A stretch of DNA of 64,000 nt, taken from positions 434,001 to 498,000 of the forward strand of contig NZ_VOQS01000003.1 of the NCBI RefSeq assembly GCF_007995085.1. Direction: 5' to 3'. How positions within the stretch are numbered: position 1 is the first letter of the stretch; each line of letters opens with the position of its first letter. The position numbers were made by a program, and so were the translations under genes. Of this stretch, positions 8,254 through 17,586 are shown piece after piece. Origin of the DNA: Paraburkholderia azotifigens. GTDB lineage: Bacteria > Pseudomonadota > Gammaproteobacteria > Burkholderiales > Burkholderiaceae. The notes beneath the pieces are model-generated. The model had not been told where the DNA came from. It saw nothing but the letters and a program-made list of their open reading frames with translations, and did not search any database.

Positions 8254-9918
8254 TCAATGCATCTTCGCGGCCGTGAGCGCCTGCAGTGCCCGCACGCGCC
8301 CGAGCGCCTCCGTGTTGGTGACCGCGGCGTCGTACATCGACGCGAGATCGGCCTTCAACGCCGTGCGCGAGCCGCCGTCGAGATACACCATGTGCCCCGA
8401 CGGGTAAAAGCGCGCTGCCAGGTTGTCGCGCACCTGCTGGCTCAGAAGCGGCATCTGCTGCAAGTCGATCACCGTCTGATAGAACGGCGTGACGAAATCG
8501 TAGAAGCCGTTTGCCGACAGCACTTTCAGATCCACGTTGAGCGCCATCACGGCCGCGAGGTCGCCCGCCGTGTACAGGATGATGTTGCCCTTGCTGTCGA
8601 CGCCCTTCTGCTCGCCCGTCGGATCGATGTGACCGAAGTCCCAGAACTTGAACGCCTGATCGTTCAGATCCGTGAATGCCGAGTTCGACGTGAACTTCAA
8701 CTGCTCGTTCAGATAGACGTTCCACATCGTCGTGTAGACGCCCGTGACGGCCGTCATGGTCGGATCGTTGCCGCCCGAGTTCGGATCGATCTTGCCCGCG
8801 ATGCCCGTTTCGATTGCCGTCACCCGGCCGTCATACGCGCCGAGCGCAAGCCCCTTCGACTTGAGCAACGTGGTCAGGAACAGCGAGTTGCCGCGGCTGT
8901 CGTATCCGGCGATGTCGAGGCTCCACGCCAGCAGCGTGGCCTTGTCGATGCCCGTGTATTCGCTCAGCTTCTCGACCACGGCGTTGTCGGTGGTCGGGAA
9001 TTTGCGCAGCGCGTTCAGATAGTCGGTGCGAGCGAACTGCGCCACTTCTTCGACGAACTGGCCGAGATCCGTGGGCCTCGGCGCGACGCCGAGCTTCTTG
9101 TGATACCAGGCGTCGGCGGCGGCCGTGGGCAATGCGCCGATGGGATTGCCCGCCTGCGTGTAGTCGAGGATCGACGACTGCAGCGTGACGCCGTTCAGAT
9201 CGACGCCGTCTTCATGCAGCTTGTAGGCGAGCACGCAACTGCGCGCCGTGCCATACGACTCGCCGAACAGGAACTTGGGCGAGTTCCAGCGGCTGTTCCT
9301 GGTCAGATAGCGCTTGATGAACTGCTTGATGGAATCGGCGTCCTGATCCACGCCCCAGAAATCGCGGTTCTTGCGCGGCGCCACGGCCGCCGAATAGCCC
9401 GTGCCGACCGGGTTGATAAAGACGAGATCGCTCTTGTCGAGCAGACTGTCCGGGTTGTCTTCCATCTGATACGGCGCGGGCGGCGTGAAGCTCGGCATCG
9501 ACGTCTTGATGCGGCGCGGCGCGAACGACCCGAGCAGCACGAACACCGACGACGAGCCCGGCCCGCCGTTGTAGAAGAACGTGAGCGGCCTCGTCTCTTC
9601 CTTCTGGTGATCCTGCGTGAAGGCGACGTAGAAGAACTTGGCCGCCGGCTGCGAACTGGAAGGATCGACCGTCACCAGATGGCCGGCCGTGGCCGTGTAG
9701 TTGATCTTCTTGCCGCCGATCGTGATCGAATGCCTGGTGATCGCGGCGTTCTCGCTCGTGTCCGTGACCGAGTCGTCGGGGCCGTTGCCGTACGCGACGG
9801 GATCGAAGAACGGCTGGTCGCCCGCCTTGTGCGACCCGCTCGCGGCGGATGCTTCCTGCGCGGCGTGTGAATTGTGAGGCGACTGCAAACTGCCGGAAGC
9901 CGATTCGGTATTCGTCAT
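8254..9918 (-). CDS. S10-family serine carboxypeptidase
   Basis: A 554-residue peptidase of the S10 (serine carboxypeptidase) family. The oxyanion motif NGGPGSSS, the nucleophile in GESYG, the aspartate in ANGFYDFVTPF and the histidine in YPSGHMVYLD are all visible in order. Such enzymes remove C-terminal residues and work best at acidic pH. No signal peptide is apparent: the first 50 residues are Ser/Ala/His-rich and hydrophilic. A TGGAG site six bases before ATG 9918 supports the start. The next gene upstream, on the same strand, is an S53 peptidase, another acid-active family. Confidence 0.9.
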   Translation of the reverse strand: MTNTESASGSLQSPHNSHAAQEASAASGSHKAGDQPFFDPVAYGNGPDDSVTDTSENAAITRHSITIGGKKINYTATAGHLVTVDPSSSQPAAKFFYVAFTQDHQKEETRPLTFFYNGGPGSSSVFVLLGSFAPRRIKTSMPSFTPPAPYQMEDNPDSLLDKSDLVFINPVGTGYSAAVAPRKNRDFWGVDQDADSIKQFIKRYLTRNSRWNSPKFLFGESYGTARSCVLAYKLHEDGVDLNGVTLQSSILDYTQAGNPIGALPTAAADAWYHKKLGVAPRPTDLGQFVEEVAQFARTDYLNALRKFPTTDNAVVEKLSEYTGIDKATLLAWSLDIAGYDSRGNSLFLTTLLKSKGLALGAYDGRVTAIETGIAGKIDPNSGGNDPTMTAVTGVYTTMWNVYLNEQLKFTSNSAFTDLNDQAFKFWDFGHIDPTGEQKGVDSKGNIILYTAGDLAAVMALNVDLKVLSANGFYDFVTPFYQTVIDLQQMPLLSQQVRDNLAARFYPSGHMVYLDGGSRTALKADLASMYDAAVTNTEALGRVRALQALTAAKMH

Positions 9919-10030
9919 GATCGCTCCATCGAATGCCTGTGTGTATTGCTCACGATTGCGATGCGTTGATCGCCGCCTTTATGCCACTGTCATGCCACCT
10001 GCTTAACACTCAAAGCGCCCGCTGCCCAGA

Positions 10031-11593
10031 CTATAAAGCTGCTGCCACCTTCACACCATTGGGACTACCTAATCCCGTACAGGCATCCCAGCCCGTGGTG
10101 GCCGCATAACTGCCGTTGTTACCCTGCGTGATGTCGTTGCAGGCACCCGACGCCTTGTACAGCTTCGGATTGACGAAGCCGACGGGCGCCCCTTTTGCGC
10201 CATTGATGCGCGCGATCAGCGCGGCCCACAGCGGCGCGACGGCGCTGGTGCCGCCGACCACCGTATTGTTGCCGTCGACGATCACGTCGTAGCCCGTCAG
10301 CGGCGAAGCGTCGCCTGCCACATCCGGTACGCCGCGCCCCGTCAAAGCCTGCTTTCCGCCTTGCGCGGCCGATGCCGACAGGCCTTCCTGCCACGCCGGC
10401 ACGGGAAAGGCGCCGCTCACGCCGCCGCCCGACGCACCGCCGTTCGCGCCATCGTTCCACACCACTTCATGCGAAACGGATTGCCCGGAGCCTTGCAGAC
10501 TCGTACCGCCGCATGCGAGCACGTAGGGGCTCGACGCGGGAAAGTCGACGTGATCGCTGCCGTCGCCGACACCGTCGCCGGAGCCGCTGTCGCCCGACGC
10601 CGCGCACACCGTCACGCCGATTGCCGCAGCCGATTGCAGCACGTCGTTGAAGGCTTTCATCGACTGCGCAGTCCACACGCTTTCCGGCGCGCCCCAGCTG
10701 ATCGAGATCACCGACGGCTTGTTGGTCTTGTCGTGCACGGCCTGGCTGACGGCGTCGATGAAACCGGCGTCGCTGTTGGTCGTGAAGTACACGGCGATGG
10801 TCGCGGCGGGCGCGATGGCGCCTGCGATCTCGATGTCCAGCGTCACTTCGCTGTCGGGTCCGTTCGGATCGCCCGTGGGGTGATTGCCGCTCTGGTCGAC
10901 GCCGACGGAAACCACCTTCGGCGAGCGTACGCCGAGGCTCGCAAAGTAGTTGTCGAGGTCGGCCGTGCGGTAGCCGCCGCCCAGTTCGACGATGCCGATG
11001 CATTGGCCGCTGCCGTCGCCCTGCGGAAACTGGTACAGCGACGCGAGTTGCAGCGGCGTGAACGACGAAGCCGGCTGTGCTCTCGCCGGCTGGAACGGCG
11101 GGCGAATGCGGAAGTGCGGCCGCGCCTGCGGACGATCGTCGAGACCCAGCACGGCCGTCACGACGCCATGCAGGTCGTCGGGTACGCTGATCGCACCCGT
11201 GCGGCCCCGAAAGCGACCCATCGATTGATGCTCGTAGTGCTGCAGCTGCACGTCGAACGCCTTCTGGAACTGATCGATCTTGCCGCTCAGCACGACGGTG
11301 CGCGCCGACGCATCCTCACGGACCACCGTCAAGCCATGTTGCGTAGCGAAGGCTTTCAGTTTCGCAATGTCTTCCGCCGATGCGCCGAAGCGCTGTTCGA
11401 GTTCATCGCGCGTGAGCAGTTTCGCGTCCGCCGCGCCCGCCTCGATCTTTTTCATCATCTGGGCGAACTGCTGCTCGTCCTTGCGGCGCAGTACGACCAC
11501 CACCTGAATCGTTTCCGACGGATCGCACTGCGCGACCACCTTCGAACCGGGCGCGAGCTGGCGCTCGCTGCCGGGCAATGGATGTTTCGTCAT
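10031..11593 (-). CDS. S53 sedolisin (kumamolisin-type) peptidase
   Basis: A 520-residue protein with an N-terminal pro-kumamolisin activation domain (about residues 10-160) and a C-terminal S53 catalytic domain. The Glu/Asp pair lies in SEVTLDIEIAGA, the oxyanion aspartate in AASGDSGSGDG and the serine in GGTSAVAP. The C-terminal calcium site region (GWDACTGLGSPNG) is present. These endopeptidases act at low pH after removal of the propeptide. GGGAG lies eight bases before ATG 11593. There is no classical signal peptide, as in kumamolisin itself. Confidence 0.93.
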   Translation of the reverse strand: MTKHPLPGSERQLAPGSKVVAQCDPSETIQVVVVLRRKDEQQFAQMMKKIEAGAADAKLLTRDELEQRFGASAEDIAKLKAFATQHGLTVVREDASARTVVLSGKIDQFQKAFDVQLQHYEHQSMGRFRGRTGAISVPDDLHGVVTAVLGLDDRPQARPHFRIRPPFQPARAQPASSFTPLQLASLYQFPQGDGSGQCIGIVELGGGYRTADLDNYFASLGVRSPKVVSVGVDQSGNHPTGDPNGPDSEVTLDIEIAGAIAPAATIAVYFTTNSDAGFIDAVSQAVHDKTNKPSVISISWGAPESVWTAQSMKAFNDVLQSAAAIGVTVCAASGDSGSGDGVGDGSDHVDFPASSPYVLACGGTSLQGSGQSVSHEVVWNDGANGGASGGGVSGAFPVPAWQEGLSASAAQGGKQALTGRGVPDVAGDASPLTGYDVIVDGNNTVVGGTSAVAPLWAALIARINGAKGAPVGFVNPKLYKASGACNDITQGNNGSYAATTGWDACTGLGSPNGVKVAAAL

Positions 11594-11907
11594 GGTTGCG
11601 ATTCTCCCTTTGAATGGCACGAAACCACGCGTTTGAAACACTGCGCACGCGGGTTGCGCAAAGCGTCGGTGCGCCACGATCCCGCTCGCGTCACGACGCT
11701 GGTCACGAGGCAACGACAACCTTCCGACCAATCCATTCGAACACAGTTCCGGCCCGCCAGGCACCTGGCCGGATGGCTAGCCGAACGGCCAGCTTTTGTC
11801 GCGAACGGGATTCGCGTTACGTTGCTCCAGCAGCATTTACGCCGTTGCGTTACGCTATGCGACCGCGTGCCCAAGGGCGCGCGACCCCATGAATTCGAGG
11901 ACCATCC
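11594..11907. other. intergenic region between divergent genes
   Basis: This 314-bp stretch separates the S53 peptidase gene (leftward) from the DUF1993 gene (rightward), so it must carry both promoters. I see no convincing gene, repeat or strong sigma-70 hexamer pair in it. Confidence 0.5.
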
Positions 11908-12420
11908 ATGACCATCTCGATGTTTCAGGCATCCATTCCCGTGCTGATTCGCGGCCTCACCAATCTGCAGGCCATTCTCGGCAAGGGACAGGCGCACGCG
12001 GCAGAAAAGCAGATCGATCCGTCCGTGCTGACGGGTGCGCGCCTCTTCCCGGACATGCATCCGCTGGCCCGCCAGGTGCACATCGCGACGGATACGGCCA
12101 AAGGTTGCGCGGCGCGTCTGGCCGGCGTCGAGGCGCCGAAGTTCGACGACGTCGAGTTCACGTTCGACGAACTGCACGCACGCATTCAGAAAACGATCGA
12201 TTATCTGAAGGAGTTCAATGCCGCGCAGATCGACGGATCGGAAACGCGTACGGTGACGTTGAAGATGCGCAGCGGTCCCGTCGAGTTCAACGGTTTGTCT
12301 TATTTGCTCGGGTTCGCAATGCCGAACTTCTATTTCCACATCACGACGGCTTACGACATCCTGCGCCATAACGGCGTCGAACTTGGCAAGCTGGACTTCC
12401 TCGGCAAGCCGAATAGCTGA
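11908..12420 (+). CDS. DUF1993 family protein
   Basis: A 170-residue cytosolic protein that matches the DUF1993 family along its length. Diagnostic parts are the N-terminal MTISMFQASIPVLIRGL, the central LPxxHPL-like segment FPDMHPLARQV, and the C-terminal NFYFHITTAYDILRHNGVELGK ending, where His and Asp suggest a DinB-like four-helix bundle. The biochemical role is not known. It is transcribed alone and ends at a hairpin shared with the convergent YnfA-like gene. Confidence 0.85.
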   Translation: MTISMFQASIPVLIRGLTNLQAILGKGQAHAAEKQIDPSVLTGARLFPDMHPLARQVHIATDTAKGCAARLAGVEAPKFDDVEFTFDELHARIQKTIDYLKEFNAAQIDGSETRTVTLKMRSGPVEFNGLSYLLGFAMPNFYFHITTAYDILRHNGVELGKLDFLGKPNS

Positions 12421-12446
12421 AAGCGGCGCGAACACCGCTAAACGAT

Positions 12447-12477
12447 GCGCGAACCGGCGGCGGTCGCCGGTTCGCGC
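12447..12477. terminator. hairpin between convergent genes
   Basis: A perfect 13-bp stem (12447-12459 with 12465-12477, five-base loop) lies between the stops of the DUF1993 gene and the YnfA-like gene. There is no long T-tract on either side, so it may be a weak bidirectional terminator or an mRNA-stabilising hairpin. Confidence 0.6.
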
Positions 12478-12487
12478 GCCAGAAGAA

Positions 12488-12808
12488 TCACACGCGCGGC
12501 TGGAACGCGATGATGCTCATGCCTGCCAGCGTCAGCGCGACGCCGGCGAAATCCCAGGCGCTTGGCCGCACATGGTCGACGCACCACAGCCAGAGGATCG
12601 CCACGGCCACGTAGACGCCGCCGTAAGCCGCATAGACGCGGCCCGCCGCCGTGCCATGAAAGGTCAGCAGCCACGCGAACAGCGCGAGGCTCACGGCGCC
12701 CGGCAGCAGCAGCCACGTGGGGCCGCCTTCCTTGAGCCAGCGCCAGGGCAGATAGCAGCCGACGATTTCGGCGATGGCGGTCACGACGTAGAGCAACAGG
12801 GTTTTCAT
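12488..12808 (-). CDS. UPF0060 (YnfA-like) membrane protein
   Basis: A 106-residue protein with four predicted membrane helices that matches the YnfA/UPF0060 family end to end. Signature parts are [13 protein letters not shown], the central [20 protein letters not shown] and the terminal [17 protein letters not shown]. The family belongs to the small multidrug-resistance-like fold, but transport activity is not settled for most members. A normal length argues that the gene is intact. Confidence 0.92.
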   Translation of the reverse strand: MKTLLLYVVTAIAEIVGCYLPWRWLKEGGPTWLLLPGAVSLALFAWLLTFHGTAAGRVYAAYGGVYVAVAILWLWCVDHVRPSAWDFAGVALTLAGMSIIAFQPRV

Positions 12809-12996
12809 CGGCAGGAGTGAAGTGATCGGTCGATGCGCGAATCGCTGTCAAGACCAGGCGCGCCCAGCAGTCTATCGCCTTTATAAACACAATCACTTTG
12901 CTCGCGGCAGGCGCGGCGTGCGACAGTCGCTTTCACCCGCTCACCCCGCTCTCAACCCGCTCTCACCGTTACCCAACCGCTCACGAGCACGCCAGC

Positions 12997-13170
12997 ATGA
13001 GTGTCAAATCGCCCTGTATCGACATCTGCAAGTTCGACAGCAAGACCGGCTATTGCATCGGCTGCCTGCGCACCCGGGAAGAATGCAAAGGCTGGAAGAA
13101 GATGAAGGACAAGCATCGGCGCAAGATCATCGACCAGAAACCGGAACGCGTGGCGACGATTCGCAAGTAA
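12997..13170 (+). CDS. DUF1289 cysteine-rich small protein
   Basis: A 57-residue protein starting CIDICKFD soon after the N-terminus, with YCIGCLRTREEC, the four-cysteine pattern of DUF1289, and a basic C-terminus. The cysteine spacing suggests metal or iron-sulfur binding; the role is unknown. ATG 12997 starts directly before the motif. The 60 bp after the stop contain short purine-rich 6-bp repeats of no obvious function. Confidence 0.85.
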   Translation: MSVKSPCIDICKFDSKTGYCIGCLRTREECKGWKKMKDKHRRKIIDQKPERVATIRK

Positions 13171-13234
13171 GCACGACACAGGCACAGACAAAGACAAAGA
13201 CAGAGGCACAGGCGGCGCGGCGGCCGCCCGTCGA

Positions 13235-13864
13235 TCAATCGAGCGAAAGCCTTACCGCAAAGCCGATCAGCGCCGCCGAGAACGGCCAGCGCTGCAACGT
13301 CTGCGCGAGCGGATGCGCGCGCACCCAGCCGGCGATCCGCGCCCCGCCGATCGCGTAGATCGCGTCGAAACAGGCGCCGAGCGCGACCAGCACGACACCC
13401 AGTTCGATCATCTGCCACGCGACGGGCCCCGCTTCAGGACGCACGAACTGCGGCAGGAGCACCGAGCAGAACAGCAGCGCCTTCGGGTTCAGCAGGTTCG
13501 TGAACAGTCCTTTGACGAAGGCCGTGCGCAGCGCGCCGTCGTCGCTGGCCGGCGCGCCGCCCGACGGCAGCGCGAACATGGGTGCGCGGAAAATCTGCAC
13601 GGCCACCCACGCCAGATAAATCGCGCCACCAAAACGCACCACTTCGTAGAGCCACGGCGCATTGCGCAGCAGCGCCGCCACGCCGCACGCGGAGAGCGTC
13701 ACGTGCGTCGCGCGCGAGATGCCGAGCCCGACGGAAGCGGCGAAACCGTGACGGGCGCCCCGCCCGATGCTCGTCTGCAGCACGAGCGCCATGTCCGGCC
13801 CAGGCAGCGCAAACACCACGACGAGCGCCGTGACATACAGAATCAGAAGATGAGCGGAAATCAT
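13235..13864 (-). CDS. LysE/RhtB-family amino-acid exporter
   Basis: A 209-residue membrane protein with six predicted helices and the LysE signature ALPGPDMALVLQTSIGRGARHGF near the N-terminus, then FVKGLFTNLLNPKALLF in the middle. It most likely exports an amino acid or derivative. GAGG seven bases before ATG 13864 sets the start. It is divergent from an Lrp/AsnC regulator gene 135 bp away, the usual arrangement for LysE-type exporters controlled by the adjacent regulator. Confidence 0.92.
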   Translation of the reverse strand: MISAHLLILYVTALVVVFALPGPDMALVLQTSIGRGARHGFAASVGLGISRATHVTLSACGVAALLRNAPWLYEVVRFGGAIYLAWVAVQIFRAPMFALPSGGAPASDDGALRTAFVKGLFTNLLNPKALLFCSVLLPQFVRPEAGPVAWQMIELGVVLVALGACFDAIYAIGGARIAGWVRAHPLAQTLQRWPFSAALIGFAVRLSLD

Positions 13865-13999
13865 GGAAAACCTCATGTGTCGAGGCATTCATGATGCATT
13901 GACCCCACTAGCGGATGCTGGCGATTTTCATTCGGCTACGCCAACGAATTAGCGAATTGACCTACACTTCGCCTATTCCGAAATGTTTTCCCCTCACAT

Positions 14000-14464
14000 A
14001 TGAACGAACTCGACAAAACAGATCGCGCGATCCTCGCGGCCCTGCAAGCGGACGGCCGCATGTCCAACGCGAAGCTCGCCGAGACGGTCGGACTCAGCGA
14101 AACGCCCTGCGCGCGCCGGCTCAAACGGCTCGAAAGCGACGGCTACATCGAGCGCTACCGCGCGATGCTGTCGCGCTCGGCGCTGGGCTTCGGGGTGGTG
14201 TCTTTCGTGTACGTCCGCTTCGCCGTTCACGACCGTGCTACCGCAACGCGCTTCGAGCGCGAAGTGCTGGCGATCCCGCGCATCTTGTCGTGTCACAACG
14301 TGTCGGGCAGCGCCGACTATGTGCTGCAAGTCGTCGCGCGCGATCTCGACGATTACGGCAGCTTCATGCGCGACGAATTGCGCAGTCTGCCGGGGGTGAC
14401 ATCGGTGGAATCGTCGCTGTCGCTGCGCGAAGTGAAGGCGAATGGCGGCTTGCCGCTGAGTTGA
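14000..14464 (+). CDS. Lrp/AsnC-family transcriptional regulator
   Basis: A 154-residue protein with an N-terminal winged helix (LDKTDRAILAALQADGRMSNAKLAETVGLSETPCARRLKRLE) followed by an RAM/AsnC ligand-binding domain (FERE...ISCHNVSGSADYVLQVVARDLDDY). Such proteins sense amino acids as oligomers. The divergent position next to the LysE-type exporter suggests that it controls that gene and itself from the shared 13865-13999 region. Confidence 0.92.
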   Translation: MNELDKTDRAILAALQADGRMSNAKLAETVGLSETPCARRLKRLESDGYIERYRAMLSRSALGFGVVSFVYVRFAVHDRATATRFEREVLAIPRILSCHNVSGSADYVLQVVARDLDDYGSFMRDELRSLPGVTSVESSLSLREVKANGGLPLS

Positions 14465-14563
14465 TCCAGACGCCGCGCACAACAGACACAGGCGAAATGA
14501 CGCGCGACTCGTGGCATAGTGAGCGCCTCGCCGACACGGCACGACGAAATACGGAGCATTGGC

Positions 14564-14797
14564 ATGGATCACGCAGCGGCGCGAGCCGAAGAAACCCGCG
14601 CGATGGAGCGCGTCTTGAACGCAACGAAACAGGTGCAGACGGCCTTCGCCGCGCTGCAATCGCAATTTCCGCCTGCGGGCAGCGGCCGCCCTTCGCAGAT
14701 CGCGTTGCAGACCTTCGACGCCGCCCTGCAGGAACTCGAAGACGCCCAATCCGAGTTCGACACGATCCTGAACGATCTGCTTGACGGCAACCGCTGA
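14564..14797 (+). CDS. small coiled-coil protein, unknown function
   Basis: A 77-residue, acidic, probably all-helical protein. Two amphipathic segments (ERVLNATKQVQTAFAAL and a C-terminal stretch from ALQELEDAQSEF) are separated by a Gly/Pro turn. I do not recognise the family. GGAG lies seven bases before ATG 14564. The 234 bp after its stop contain only a possible 21-codon open frame from 14882. Confidence 0.6.
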   Translation: MDHAAARAEETRAMERVLNATKQVQTAFAALQSQFPPAGSGRPSQIALQTFDAALQELEDAQSEFDTILNDLLDGNR

Positions 14798-15031
14798 GCG
14801 GACTACGCGCCGGATACTGATGGCGTTCGGCGCAACCCGCGGCGCGCAGGTGGTGGAAACGCCCCGGCTCACGCCGCGAGAATGTCCAAGGAGTACAAAA
14901 AAAGACAGTTAGTTGCGATTCAGACACCCACGTCATCACCTCACTGAATACCCCAAGATTCAACAAATAAACTTCAGGAATGCCTTAACCGCCGCTAAGC
15001 TGGGCTTCACCTCTTCCCAGGCAAGCATGCG

Positions 15032-15706
15032 ATGGCGGAACTCTATCTGGTACGGCACGGCCAGGCGTCGTTGGGCGCCGACGACTACGACCGGCTTTCC
15101 GATGTCGGCGAGCAGCAAGGCCTCTGGCTAGGCGAATACTTCGCGCAACGCGACATCCACTTCGATCGCGTGATGACGGGGACGCTGCGGCGCCACGCGC
15201 AGACGCTCGATGCGATCTGGCGCGGCCTCGGCGTTCCGCCGTTCGAAACCGAGATTGATTCCGGTTTCGACGAATACGATTTCCACGCGCTGTTTCGCGC
15301 GCTCGAAGGCGAACATGCCGCGCTTGCCGAACGCGCCGCGCGCAGTCCGCGCGATTTCTTCAAGGCCTTGCGCGAAGTGCTGCAACTGTGGGCAGAAGGC
15401 GCCCTCGACGCATGCGTGCCCGAAACGTGGCAAGCGTTCCAGCAACGCGTCGCCGATGCGCGCTGCGCGGTCCAGCATGGCAACGGGCAGCGCGTGCTCG
15501 TCGTCAGTTCGGGCGGCGTGATTGCAGCGCTCACGCAGCAGATCCTGCAGGCGCCTGCCGCAACGGCCATCGCGCTGAACATGCAGGTCCGCAACAGCAG
15601 CGTCAGCCATTACTTCTTCAATCGCGACACGCTGCAACTGTCGAGCTTCAACGGCATCGGCCATCTCGACGATCCACAGCGCTGCGCTTTTCAGACCTAT
15701 GGTTAA
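15032..15706 (+). CDS. histidine phosphatase superfamily protein
   Basis: A 224-residue branch-1 histidine phosphatase. The phosphate-binding LVRHGQAS motif with the catalytic His begins at residue 5, the second arginine lies in TGTLRRHAQT, and the second histidine-type segment is VSSGGVIAALTQQ, where the usual SHG reads SSG. The missing second histidine may lower activity. It is the first gene of a four-gene operon (24 bp to the next) with an APH-type kinase, an SDR and an acyl-CoA dehydrogenase. A phosphatase fits a pathway with phosphorylated acyl intermediates, but its exact role is inferred. Confidence 0.85.
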   Translation: MAELYLVRHGQASLGADDYDRLSDVGEQQGLWLGEYFAQRDIHFDRVMTGTLRRHAQTLDAIWRGLGVPPFETEIDSGFDEYDFHALFRALEGEHAALAERAARSPRDFFKALREVLQLWAEGALDACVPETWQAFQQRVADARCAVQHGNGQRVLVVSSGGVIAALTQQILQAPAATAIALNMQVRNSSVSHYFFNRDTLQLSSFNGIGHLDDPQRCAFQTYG

Positions 15707-15730
15707 TCCAGCCACGACGCATCGACCGAC

Positions 15731-16759
15731 ATGACTCGCGATCAACACGACACCACGCTCGACCTCGACCGCCTTGCGCATTATCTGGAGCAACACGTCG
15801 CCGGCTTTCGCGGCCCGCTGCGCGCGACGAAGTTCGCGGGCGGGCAGTCCAATCCAACCTATCTGCTCGACGCGCAAAGCGGCCGCTATGTGCTGCGCCG
15901 TCAGCCGCCCGGACAGCTGCTGAAGTCCGCGCATGCCGTCGACCGCGAATACCGCGTGCTGAGTGCGCTCGCCGATACGCCCGTGCCCGTTGCGCACGTG
16001 TGGCATCTGTGCGAAGACCGTGACGTGATCGGCAGCCTGTTCTATCTGATGAGCTACGAGGAAGGCCGCATCTTCTGGAACCCGGCGCTGCCCGAAGTGG
16101 AGCGCGACGCGCGGCGCGCTTGCTACGCGTCGATCGTGGGGACGCTCGCAGCATTGCACGACGTCGATCCGCAAGCCGTCGGCCTCGGCGACTACGGGCG
16201 CGCGGGCAATTACTTCGAGCGTCAGATCGGCGTGTGGACCAAGCAGTACCGCGCCGCCGAAACGCAGCGCATCGATGCGATGGAAGCGCTGATGGAATGG
16301 CTGCCCGCGCACTGCCCCGCCGATACACAGCGGGTGTCGCTCGTGCACGGCGACTTCCGCATCGACAACCTGATCTTCGCGAGCGATACGCCGCACGTGC
16401 GCGCGATCCTCGACTGGGAACTGTCGACGCTCGGCAATCCGCTCGCCGATCTCGCGTACTTCTGCATGTGCCTGCGGCTGCCGTCGCAAGGTCATATCAC
16501 CGGCTTGCGCGGCCAGGACCGCGCCGCCCTCGGCGTGCCCGACGAAGAGGAGATCGTCGCGCAGTACTGCGCGCTGCGCGGCCTGCCCGCAATCGACAAC
16601 TGGCCGTTCTATCTCGCGTTCAGTTTCTTCCGCCTCGCGTCGATTGCGCAGGGCGTGAAGGCGCGCGCGCTGCAAGGCAACGCGTCGAGCGCGGAAGCAC
16701 ATGAAGTCGGCGCAATGGTCGAGCCGCTCGCGCAACTCGCGGTCGAAGTCATCGCGTAA
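15731..16759 (+). CDS. APH-family phosphotransferase (LvaA/ACAD10-11-type kinase)
   Basis: A 342-residue protein of the aminoglycoside-phosphotransferase fold. The nucleotide loop region is FAGGQSNPTYLL, the catalytic loop is LVHGDFRIDNLIF and the metal-binding motif is ILDWELSTLGNPLADLAYF. This subgroup, found beside acyl-CoA dehydrogenases or fused to them in ACAD10/11, is known to phosphorylate the 4-hydroxyl of 4-hydroxyacyl-CoA. The adjoining SDR and dehydrogenase genes support that role here rather than antibiotic resistance. Confidence 0.88.
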   Translation: MTRDQHDTTLDLDRLAHYLEQHVAGFRGPLRATKFAGGQSNPTYLLDAQSGRYVLRRQPPGQLLKSAHAVDREYRVLSALADTPVPVAHVWHLCEDRDVIGSLFYLMSYEEGRIFWNPALPEVERDARRACYASIVGTLAALHDVDPQAVGLGDYGRAGNYFERQIGVWTKQYRAAETQRIDAMEALMEWLPAHCPADTQRVSLVHGDFRIDNLIFASDTPHVRAILDWELSTLGNPLADLAYFCMCLRLPSQGHITGLRGQDRAALGVPDEEEIVAQYCALRGLPAIDNWPFYLAFSFFRLASIAQGVKARALQGNASSAEAHEVGAMVEPLAQLAVEVIA

Positions 16760-16800
16760 GCGTCACACGCATCCAACGATAAAACATGAAGGAGACAACC

Positions 16801-17565
16801 TTGAGCACGAATCGTTTCGACCTGACGGGCCGCATCGCACTCGTGACGGGCGCAAGCCGCGGCATCGGCGAAGCAATCGCGACATTGCTCGCGCAACAGG
16901 GCGCGCATGTGATCGTGTCGAGCCGCAAGATCGACGAATGCGAGCAGGTGGCGTCGGCCATTCGCGCAGCGGGCGGCAGCGCGGAGGCGTTCGCCTGCCA
17001 CGTCGGGCGCATGGAGGATATCGCCGCGACCTTCGCGCATATCCGCGAGAAGCACGGCAAGCTCGACATCCTCGTCAACAATGCGGCGGCCAATCCGTAC
17101 TTCGGCCACATCCTCGACACGGACCTCGCCGCCTACAACAAGACAGTCGAAGTGAACGTGCGCGGCTACTTCTTCATGTCCGTCGAAGCCGGCAAGCTGA
17201 TGAAGGCGCAAGGACGCGGCGCGATCGTCAACACGGCTTCCGTCAACGCATTGCAGCCCGGCGATCAGCAAGGCATCTACTCGATCACGAAGGCGGCCGT
17301 CGTCAACATGACCAAGGCGTTCGCGAAGGAATGCGGACCGCTCGGCATTCGCGTGAACGCGCTGCTGCCCGGCCTCACGAAAACGAAATTCGCGGGCGCG
17401 CTGTTCGAGAACAAGGACATCTACCAACACTGGATCAACAACATTCCGCTGCGCCGCCACGGCGAGCCGCACGAAATGGCGGGCACGGTGCTGTATCTCG
17501 TGTCCGACGCGGCGAGCTACACGAACGGCGAATGCATCGTCGTCGACGGCGGCCTGACGATCTAG
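16801..17565 (+). CDS. SDR-family oxidoreductase
   Basis: A 254-residue classical short-chain dehydrogenase. The NAD(P) site TGASRGIG, the NNAA motif, the catalytic Ser in NTASVNA and the YSITK pair (Tyr and Lys) are all present, and the C-terminus has GECIVVDGGLTI. I place the start at TTG 16801 because the perfect AAGGAG six bases upstream would otherwise be coding; the in-frame ATG at 16786 has no ribosome site. In the operon it would interconvert a hydroxy- and a keto-acyl-CoA, as LvaD does for levulinyl-CoA. Confidence 0.9.
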   Translation: MSTNRFDLTGRIALVTGASRGIGEAIATLLAQQGAHVIVSSRKIDECEQVASAIRAAGGSAEAFACHVGRMEDIAATFAHIREKHGKLDILVNNAAANPYFGHILDTDLAAYNKTVEVNVRGYFFMSVEAGKLMKAQGRGAIVNTASVNALQPGDQQGIYSITKAAVVNMTKAFAKECGPLGIRVNALLPGLTKTKFAGALFENKDIYQHWINNIPLRRHGEPHEMAGTVLYLVSDAASYTNGECIVVDGGLTI

Positions 17566-17586
17566 CAACACACCAGGAAACACATC

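Noticed and set aside
14882..14947. 21-codon frame upstream of the histidine phosphatase gene
   Set aside because: Too short, with only a weak ribosome site; could be a leader peptide but nothing supports this.
15731..16759. Aminoglycoside resistance kinase
   Set aside because: The fold is shared, but the operon with acyl-CoA dehydrogenase and SDR genes and the GNPLADLAYF motif point to the ACAD10/11-type metabolic group.
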